Assembly: GCF_002127325.2 (NCBI RefSeq)
Contig: NC_035436.2
Location: 85,991,716-86,055,715, forward strand
Length of the DNA: 64,000 nucleotides
Direction of reading: 5' to 3'
From: Helianthus annuus
Lineage: Eukaryota > Streptophyta > Magnoliopsida > Asterales > Asteraceae
Below the pieces are notes generated by a model that was given only the letters and a program-made list of their open reading frames with translations, made no database searches and had not been told where the DNA came from. A program made the position numbers and the translations under genes. Shown here one piece after another: positions 55,548 to 64,000 of this stretch; within the stretch, counting starts at the first letter, position 1; every line of letters starts with the position of its first letter.

Positions 55548-58084
55548 AGTCACACCCCCAAAATCCACAAACGGAGTATCACCGCATGGAGGTGTGACTG
55601 ACCAGGATCAAGCCACCAATCATATTGAACAATGAAATCAAATAATAAAACCAACCACAATATAATTGGTGTCTAAAAGAAAGTAACCAACTTTAAGTTA
55701 ACAGCGGAAGCATATACAGTAAAACCCAAACATAAGTATTAAGTTCATAAATTTAAATGTTTAACATGGAACTCAAAAGTCCATGCCCCACAACGATCAC
55801 TCCTCCCTGTGCAAGCTCCATAAGTACCTAACGACCTGCAAGGCATGTAACAACGAGTCAACAACAAAGTTGAGCGAGTTCACAGTTGGGTGTTCGTTTT
55901 TAAGTTGTTTCAAAAACATAGTTTTCTTTAGCTGGCTTACTTGCCGTGGGGGTTACCCCATAGTTGAAATCATGATTTGTTTAATTCCATTTACTCTGGC
56001 CATCTAGCCGTGGGGGCTTCCCCATGTTTACACTACTAGACCGTTACCATATGGATTACTGACGAAAGTAAGTTGTGCCCTACGTCAATGTCTATCATCA
56101 TTGACAGTTTGCCTTAGTCCATTAGTACACGCCCGTTCAAACGACACGGTGTGAGGTTTGTCAAACCTAATAGCGCTATTAACTAATGACCCGCTCGCCA
56201 TCGGCCTCGGCGATTAAGTCGATATAAAATGAGGGACTTAATGATAGAGTTTTGTCTAGTAAGTTAAGGTTGTTGTCCTACCTAAGGAGGACGAACGTAC
56301 GCATTCTACCCAAGGAGAATACACAGGATTTATATTGGCATCCTACCCAAGTCGGATGGTCGTACATATCCTACCCAAGGAGGATATGTAGGTTTCATTT
56401 TAGTTCCTTAACCCATTCCCAACCACCGGGAATCCCATGCCTTGTAGAGAGTGTGAACTCACCTTGGTTTGCTCGGCAGGTAAACAAAATGGTCACTTGA
56501 GCTATATGTCATCAACCACGTCCTAACATGGTTACCATACAAGTCAGGTCTAGGATCAAGTAGTGCACATAAGTTTACAAATAAGCAAACAGGTTATGAA
56601 CACGTATTGATCATGACTTACACATTGAACATGTTAAACAAATCAGTTAAACACATAAAACCCAAACTTGTGCGATCAGGATGTATTGGGCTGAAGTAAC
56701 AGCGTAAGCCCAATGGCATCTTGTGGGATTGGATAGTTGAAACCCAAACAACTACCCGGCCCAACATGTTGTGCGATCAGCACAACCTTGTGCGATCCAC
56801 AGCATGTTGTGCAATCCAATTAACACCCGGCCCAAACAATTAGAAAGCCCAATCATACCTACATGGCCCAAATAATAGCAAACGTTGATCTTGTGCGGTC
56901 CGGACGGACTTGTGCGATCCGGATAACTTGTGCGACCGGGTATTGGGCTTTAAGGCCCAAATACCTAATAAGTCCAAACTGTGTGTGTGTGGCCCAAGAC
57001 TTGTCCGATCGGCACTGTCTTGTGCGATCCACAGATCTTGTGCGATCATGCAATCCTAAGCTGAACATAGAGCATTAACAGTTGTACCCTATCTTGTGCG
57101 ATTAAGACCCTTACACGAAACAGGTTTCGTGTGGTTATTGCAGGCTTGTGCGAATCATGTTTCGTGTGAGTTGTGCGACCAGTCTTGTGCGATTCGTTTT
57201 AATATCCGAAAATTATGCTATTTAGTTATATTGTTTCCATTATGATTCAGTCAACAGTCAATCTGTTACATATTGATTTTACAAATCAATTCCAACAGTT
57301 ACCATTTACATCCAATCGATCAAACCCACTAATTTACCAAGTAAATCCTCATGAACCCTAAGCACATTCATAGCATGAACAACAACCACAACATTAATCT
57401 ATCAATTCCTTATCCAACCCTCATGCTTGAGTACACATACATGCAGCCGATTACATTTATTCGATTCTTAATTATTTAGATCAACATCAAGGTTTCTATC
57501 AAGCATACAATCCCCTTGTTGATCTAACAGGTTGTTTATCTAAAGTTTACTAACATAATACCTTAAACATCAACATCAAATAACATATAACCAATCGTAC
57601 AACAAGCATCGATTATACAAGAATCAAGCAAGGATATAACACTGACCGATTAGAGGGTACAACAAAGGTTGATCCGAACAAGAAGGCTTCGAGAGAAGAG
57701 GGGGCGATTGTCGTCGGCTTCGAGAGAGAAGGAAGAGAAAGTAGGGTTTGGTGTGTGTAGAGTGTTTGCAAATAATGGGGGAGCAAAACCTCACAAGGGT
57801 TTTGTATCGGTTTATATAGGGGAGTGGCCGAACCCTTGCATGGGCTGCCCATGGGTTTCGAGTGAGGAGTGGGCCGAGAGTTGTGTGGAATCAAAGCCCG
57901 AAGGCTTGTGCGATCGGCCAAGTGTTGTGCGGTGACATTATATATACATTACACACATAAAAATAGTATAACATGTAACATTTATCTCATAAACACTTAT
58001 TAAACCAACATATCAGATAATCACACCAAGTTCACATACGTTACATTAAACACAAAGTCAGGTTCTGAAATACGAGTTGTCACA
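55548..58084 (-). repeat. 3' LTR of element E (about 2.54 kb)
   Basis: Shares the conserved leader blocks with the others but replaces the GAGTCGCAAC array with CTTGTGCGATC words (about 56665-57195, and two more in U3 near 57905-57940). TATA CCTATATAAA on the minus strand at 57811-57820; TAGGGTTT at 57742-57749; GTCAATG hairpin at 56084-56105. Confidence 0.9.
55836..56462 (-). other. Predicted leader intron in LTR E with five tandem hairpins
   Basis: Donor CCAAG|GTGAGTTCAC (intron base 1 at 56462) and acceptor CCTTGCAG|GTCG (last base 55836). Hairpins on the plus strand: GTCCT/AGGAC (56275-56292), ATTCT/AGAAT (56303-56320), CATCC/GGATG (56339-56358), CATATCCT/AGGATATG (56365-56388), ATTCCC/GGGAAT (56415-56433). 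The first four share the loop ACCCAAGG or a near variant. Confidence 0.55.
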
Positions 58085-58142
58085 TTATCCCCAAGTTGAA
58101 AGAAATTTCGTCCCGAAATTTAGCACATACTCACTGAGGAAG

Positions 58143-59355
58143 CTAGTTAGGTTGCATGGTTTCCTGGTTTTCCTGGGGCGTCACATCCTTGCCCCGTTGG
58201 TTTGGAATTTCATCCTGAAATTCGGTAGTAGCTTCAGCCTCAGCAGTTGTTTCACTGTTCCCGAACAACTGGGGATACTTGTGTTTCATTTGATCTTTGC
58301 GTTCCAGGTGAATTCTGGGCCACGACGGGAGTTCCAACGCACTCGGACGAGAGGAATTCTAGTACGCTTGAGAATCTTCACATCTCGGTCAGTAATCTCT
58401 ACTGGTTCCTCGACGAATCGCAGCTGATCGTCGATAGTGAGCTCCTTGAGAGGAACTATGAGGGTCTCATCTGACAGACACTTCTTCAGATTCGACACGT
58501 GGAATACGTTGTGAACTCCACTGAGTTCTGCGGGTAGATTCAGTTTGTAGGCCATTTTGCCTATTTTCTCTACAATTTCGAAAGGTCCAACGTATCGCGG
58601 GTTGAGTTTGCGACATTTTCCAAAACGAACTACACCTTTCCAAGGTAAGACTTTGAGTAGCACTCGATCCCCAACCTAGAACTCGAGTGGTTTCCTGCGC
58701 TTATCGGTGTAGCTTTTCTGACGGTCACGAGCTGCCGCCATTCATTGTCGTATCTGAGCTATCCTCTCAGTTGTGTCTACCATAAGTTCTGGGCCAGTGA
58801 TTTGGCTATCACCAACTTCTGCCCAGCAAAGGGGTGATCGGCATTTACGTACGTACAATGCCTCAAACAGAGCGGCCCGGATACTGGTGTGGTAACTGTT
58901 ATTATACGAGAACTCCAATAACGGGAGATGCTTTTCCCAGCCGTTACCAAAGTCGATTACACATGCCCGAAGCATGTCTTCAAGGGTTTGGATGGTGCGT
59001 TCAGACTGCCCATCCGTCTGTGGATGATAAGCGGTGCTCATGTCTACACGTGAGCCAAAGGACTTGTGCATTGCTTGCCACAGTTCAGAAGTAAAACGCG
59101 CATCACGATCAGATATGATAGAGGTTGGCACCCCGTGCCTCGAAACCACTTCCTTTAAATAGGCGTCTGCTAGAGTAGAGAACTTGTCAGTTTCTTTGAT
59201 AGCCAAGAAGTGTGCAGACTTAGTCAATCGATCCACTATCACCCAAATAGTGTCATTTCCCCGCTGAGATCTAGGCAGGCCAGTAACGAAATCCATGGAA
59301 ATTTGCTCCCATTTCCATTTCTAGATCTCTGGTTGTTGAAGTCGGCCTGATGGTT
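58143..59355 (-). pseudogene. E pol, integrase and chromodomain, broken
   Basis: 58742-59296 encodes [24 protein letters not shown] and DGQSERTIQ (catalytic Glu kept) to a stop replacing an Arg codon at 58742-58744. Another stop, from a Gln codon, lies near 58677. The frame 58286-58663 covers GPFEI and [12 protein letters not shown] to [11 protein letters not shown], then shifts by one base near 58305 to the tail frame ending in the EFQDEIPNQRGKDVTPQ phrase. It stops at 59355, where F enters. Confidence 0.88.
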
Positions 59356-61367
59356 TGTCACACCCCCAAAATCCACACGCGGAGTACCACAGCTTGAAGG
59401 CGTGACATGACCAGGATCAAGCCATCAATCATATCAAACATTGTGTATAGTAGTTAAAGTATTTCATAAAACCCAATTCAATACGATTGATGTTCAAACC
59501 AAACTTTGTTTAAGTAGCGGAAGCATGTAAGTAAAACCCAACATAAATAATAATGTATGAAATGTCATAAGTTTTTAGCAAGCATTCACGATCCATTGCC
59601 CACAACGACCTGCTCCTCCTTGTGCAAGCTCCATAAGTACCTAAGGTCCTGCAAGGCATGCAGCAGAGAGTCAACAACTAGTTGAGAGAGTTCACAGTTA
59701 ACAGTTCAGTAATAGTATAGTGTGAGTAGTAGTATGTTCGTTCGTTATGTCATATATCGTATCAGTTTCCATCGCGGCCTCCCAGGCAGGTATGCGAAGA
59801 TATTAGGGGATGTTTTTCCCAAGTATTCTAGACTAGGTTTATTTGTATCGCGGCCTCCCAGGCAGGTGTGCGAAGATTAGTACATTTAGTTCGCGGCCTT
59901 CCTATGGCAGGTGTGCGAAGTCAGTCATAATATCGCGGCCAACCCTTGGCAGGTGTGCGAAGATCAGTTCAATAAGTGTTACTAGTCTAGCCGTATCTTG
60001 TCGTTAGGTTCTATCATCCGAGTATATACAATAAGTCATCCAATCCCATTCCCACCCGGGAACCCCATGCCTTGGCTGTGTGAACTCACCTTGGTTTGCT
60101 CGGCAGATACACAGAAAGTTCGAGTAAGCTATATGGTGATCAACCACGTCCTAGCATGGTTATCATACAAGTCAGGTTCGTATTCGAATATAGCACATAG
60201 GTTCTACACGTATTGTGGCAAATATAATCATGGCATGCACAAGTACTCATAGCAGTCCAATAGCAGACACGTAAACAAGTCCAAGTATCCGGCCCAAGTC
60301 AATTGGGCTCGTAACAGTGAAAGTCCAATAATAATGTGCAAGTGTTCACGGTCTCGAGTCGAGACTAACGATCCCGAGTCGAGACTAACCGGTCTCGGGT
60401 TGTACTGGTTTCGGGGTCTCGAGTCGTAACAAGGAGGTCTCGAGTTGTCATGGTCAAGTCGAGACTACATGGTCTCGAGTCGCAACCGGACTCGCAAATG
60501 CTGGTCTCGAGATGTGCTGTTTGTGTTGGTAAGGTGGTCTCGAGTCGAGACTAAGGGTTCTCGACTCGCAACCCGTGTCGAGACTAGCAGATTGTAACAG
60601 TTTCCTTATTATCAGCTCAATTAGCTCCGTAATATCAACAATCAGTTTTAGCAGTTCCACAATTCAGATCAATCAACAAATCAACAGTTTCAAACTTAGT
60701 TAATATTCGATCAAACAAGGGTTTTATCCAGAAATCATGCATATTCATACTTGTTCATATCATTAACATCAAGGACAATCACAATCGGATCATACTCATA
60801 CATGTAACAGCCGATTATATTATCCATTCGGTTCTAAATCATGCAATCCTATCAATATGTATGTGAGCCGATTAACATGAACACTAAGAAACATCATAAT
60901 CAATCATGCTAACAGAAATTCCAGATCATGTAATCCGATTAATAACAACATCATCACATAATCACACATATTAAACATGAAATCAGTAAACATACACTAA
61001 CCGGATTCGAAGATTAAAAACCCGTAAGGTCTCGAGTTGCAAGAGGGTTGTCGCCGGCTTCAAGAGAGAGAGAAGGAGAGTGTGTAGGGTTTGCGAACTT
61101 GTATATGTTTGGTAAAAATGTGAGATGTTTACAACACCTCATGTGTTATGCGATTAGGGGGATGGGCCGAACCCATCTTTGGGTTGCCACTTGGTCTCGA
61201 GTCGGCCAAACATACATGGGCCGATTGGGTTTGTGTAGTTGGATCATGCAACCATATAAACAAACATTCACAATTTCACACAAGGCACGTATAGCATGTT
61301 ATTCAGATAAAGTTCACATAATCACGTAACGTTACACAAAAGTAGGTTCAAAATACGAGTTGTCACA
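59356..61367 (-). repeat. 3' LTR of element F (2,012 bp)
   Basis: TGTCACACCC...GTTGTCACA. Predicted leader intron 59649-60089, four TCGCGGCC hairpin units (59772-59961), a TCTCGAGTCGAGAC word array (60345-60595) and TAGGGTTT (61085-61092). Confidence 0.92.
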
Positions 61368-61443
61368 TTATCCCCATCTTAAAAGAAATTTCGTCCCGAA
61401 ATTTGGTACGCACTCACTGAGGAAGCTAGGTAAGTTGTATCGT

Positions 61444-64000
61444 TCACTGGTTGTTCTGGGGTGTCACATCCTCCCCCCGTTGATCTGGAATTTCGTCCCG
61501 AAATTCCGCAGTAGTAGCTTCAGCCTCAGTAGTGGTTGCATTGGTTCCGAATAACTGGGGATACTTTTCTGTCATCTGGTCTTCGCATTCCCAGGTGTAT
61601 TCTGGGCCACGTTTGGAGTTCCAATGAACTCGGACAAGAGGGATTCTCTTGTGTTTGAGGACCTTAACATCCCGATCCGTGATTTCAACTGGTTCCTCGA
61701 CGAAGTGCAACTGTTCGTCGATAGTGAGCTCTTTCAAAGGAATTATGAGGGTCTCATCTGACAAGCACTTCTTCAGATTCGACACGTGAAAAACGTTGTG
61801 AACTGCCCCGAGTTCTGCTGGTAGGTTTAGTCTGTAGGCTACTTTGCCTATTTTCTCTATAATCTCGAATGGTCCGACATACCGTGGATTGAGCTTGCCT
61901 CGTTTGTCAAAACGAACCACACCCTTCCAGGGTGAGACTTTAAGTAAAACCCGGTCCCCGACCTGAAATTCCAATGGCTTCCTACGTTTATCCGCGTAGG
62001 CTTTCTGACGGTCGCGTGCTGCCGCCATGCGTTGCCTTATCTGTGCAATCTTTTCCGTGGTGTCCACTATAAGTTCTGGACCCGTGATCTGACTATCCCC
62101 CACCTCTGCCCAACATAGAGGTGACCGGCATTTACGCCCGTACAATGCCTCGAATGGAGCGGCTTGGATGCTGGTGTGGTAACTGTTGTTATACGAAAAC
62201 TCCACCAAAGGGAGATGCTTTTCCCAGCCGTTGCCGAAATCGATAACACATGCCCGAAGCATGTCTTCTAGAGTTTGTATCGTGCGTTCAGACTGTCCAT
62301 CCCTCTGAGGGTGATATGCTGTGCTCATGTCTAACTGTGAGCCAAAAGCTTTGTGCATTGCTTGCCATAGTTCTGAAGTGAACCGTGCATCGCGATCCGA
62401 AATAATAGAGGTGGGCACCCCGTGCCTGGAGACTACTTCCTTCAAGTATATGTCTTCTAGTGTGGAAAACTTGTCTGTTTCTTTGATTGCCAGGAAATGA
62501 GTAGACTTGGTGAGTCGATCCACGATCACCCAAATAGTATCGTTACCACGCTGAGATCTAGGCAGGCCTGTAACAAAATCCATGGAAATTTCCTCCCATT
62601 TCCACTGTGGTATCTGTGGTTGCTGAAGTAAGCCTGCTGGTTTCTGATAGTCTGCCTTGACTCTTGCACAGGTTAAGCATTTTCCGACATAAGTGGCAAT
62701 GTGGGGCTTCATGCTAGGCCACCAATAAGTAGTTCTGATGTCGTGGTACATTTTATCTGAACCTGGATGTATCGAGTAGCGAGACTTGTGTGCTTCATCC
62801 ATCACAAGTTCTCGTAAACCGCCATATAGTGGGACCCAGATACGCCCCGTTACATAGTAGGCGTCGTCTCCTTTCTGTTCTAATCGTTGCCTCGAGCCGC
62901 GTAGGGTTTCAGCCTTGACGTTTTCTGGTTTCAATGCTTCTACCTGAGCGTCTAGTATCTGTGCAGGAAGACTAGACTGAATGGTGAGCTGTAAGGCTCG
63001 TACACGCCTAGGTGTAGTATCTTTTCGACTGAGAGCGTCAGCCACAACATTGGCTTTGCCTGGATGGTACTTGATAGCGCATTCGTAATCGTTCAGCAGT
63101 TCAACCCATCGTCGTTGACGCATGTTCAAATCCTTTTGCTTAAGGATATGCTCGAGACTCCTGTGATCGGTGTAAATAGTGCACTTGGTATCGTACAGGT
63201 AGTGTCGCCATATCTTAAGCGACAAAAACAACAGCTCCCAGCTCTAAATCGTGTGTCGTGTAGTTTCGTTCATGAACCTTGAGTTGGCGCGAAGCGTAAG
63301 CAATGACCTTGTCGCGCTGCATTAACACACATCCAAGACCCTGGATGGATGCATCACAGTAAACCACGAAGTCGTCTGTGCCCTCTGGCAATGAGAGAAT
63401 AGGTGCACTGCAAAGTCTATCCTTTAAGTGCTGAAAAGCAGTTTCCTGAGTGTTGCCCCAACGGTAGGTGACACCCTTCTGTGTCAGTAGTGTAAGCGAC
63501 TGAGCAATCTTCGAAAAGTCTTTGATGAATCGCCTGTAGTAACCCGCCAAACCCAAGAATTGGCGTATTTCCGTTGGTGTACGCGGTGCAGGCCAGTTCC
63601 TGATCGAATCTACCTTGGATGGATCAACATGAATCCCATCCTTGTTTACCACGTGGCCTAGGAAATGGACTTCACGAAGCCAGCAGTCACATTTCGAGAA
63701 CTTGGCGTACAGCTGTTCCTTTCGAAGGAGTTCCAAGATAAGACGCAGATGCTGCTCATGTTCCTCCTGACTCTTGGAGTAGATCAGAATGTCGTCGATG
63801 AATACAATCACAAACTTGTCAAGATACGGTTTGCATACTCTGTTCATTAGATCCATAAATACGGCAGGCGCGTTCGTTAACCCGAATGGCATGACAAGAA
63901 ACTCGTAGTGACCGTAGCGAGTTCTAAATGCTGTCTTGGAGACGTCCTCCTCGCGGACTCTCAGCTGATGATAACCTGACCTCAAATCTATCTTGGAGTA
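61444..64000 (-). pseudogene. F pol (RT, RNase H, integrase, chromodomain), one frameshift
   Basis: The upstream frame (63215-63985 and beyond) has [18 protein letters not shown] and FIDDIL, then [14 protein letters not shown]. It breaks in RNase H after LELGAVVF, where one extra base near 63222 shifts the frame. The downstream frame (61444-63231, 595 codons) has [10 protein letters not shown], the zinc region [34 protein letters not shown] and the chromodomain [17 protein letters not shown], ending [17 protein letters not shown]. Apart from the single shift it looks intact as far as the window shows. Confidence 0.9.

Larger units (their letters stand above)
55548..59355 (-). mobile_element. 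Gypsy element E, cut by F
   Basis: 3' LTR (55548-58084) followed by pol read to the integrase, where F is inserted at 59356. The left terminus reads AGTCACACCC where others have TGTCACACCC, one substitution at the LTR end. The remainder lies beyond the window. The possible left target duplication CATTC cannot be tested. Confidence 0.87.
59356..64000 (-). mobile_element. Gypsy element F, continues past window end
   Basis: 3' LTR (59356-61367) and pol from the chromodomain to RT. It is inserted in the integrase of E. Its pol tail and LTR hairpins match element A, so F and A belong to one subfamily. Gag, protease and 5' LTR are outside. Confidence 0.92.

Overview
This is plant nuclear DNA made almost wholly of nested LTR retrotransposons. 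I see no host gene, structural RNA gene or CRISPR array. Every primer-binding site is TGGTATCAGAG, complementary to the 3' end of plant initiator tRNA-Met. The elements are chromodomain Ty3/gypsy (Tekay-like) and Ty1/copia (SIRE-like), with hAT-type miniature elements between them. The protein style and long TGTGACA...TGTCACA LTRs suggest Asteraceae; that species-level guess is inference.

Layout. Gypsy element A (1-7559, minus, left LTR cut by the window start) has almost identical LTRs but a wrecked pol. The spacer 7560-11098 holds two hAT-type MITEs. From 11099 to the window end everything lies in or beyond one old minus-strand gypsy element, B. B's LTR is split by copia-like gag-only element C (11688-17919). 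B's pol is split by a short solo LTR (20748-21209), a gypsy solo LTR (22177-24408), a TG...CA insertion G (24758-51138), and a further LTR-like element H (from 51451). G contains a 12.7-kb SIRE-type copia element (26154-38844) and the youngest full-length gypsy element D (40467-50382). H contains a hAT-type MITE (53590-54213) and gypsy element E (55548-), and E's integrase is split by gypsy element F (59356-64000). Target-site duplications seen directly are AAACC (C), GTACA (solo LTR), AGTAT (G), GTCAC (SIRE), AGCTC (D), ACCGGAAC and GTTACTAT (MITEs).

How the parts work. Gypsy D carries LTR promoter, initiator-Met PBS, gag, protease, RT, RNase H, integrase, chromodomain and polypurine tract. 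It is the only element with an open gag-pol frame, although its integrase has Asp where the catalytic Glu should be. A and D both show a short intron cutting the gag N-terminus. The SIRE element has gag, pol and a third, envelope-position ORF, all broken by a few lesions.

Most unusual signal: six gypsy LTRs of different sequence share two conserved blocks in the transcribed leader, a consensus 5' splice donor (AAG|GTGAGTTCAC) and a 3' acceptor (TTGCAG|G). Between them sit tandem hairpins whose loops stay similar while the stems change on both arms together. This looks like a leader intron built from covarying stem-loops. A second pair of covarying hairpins lies in element H. Splicing and RNA structure are predictions from sequence only.
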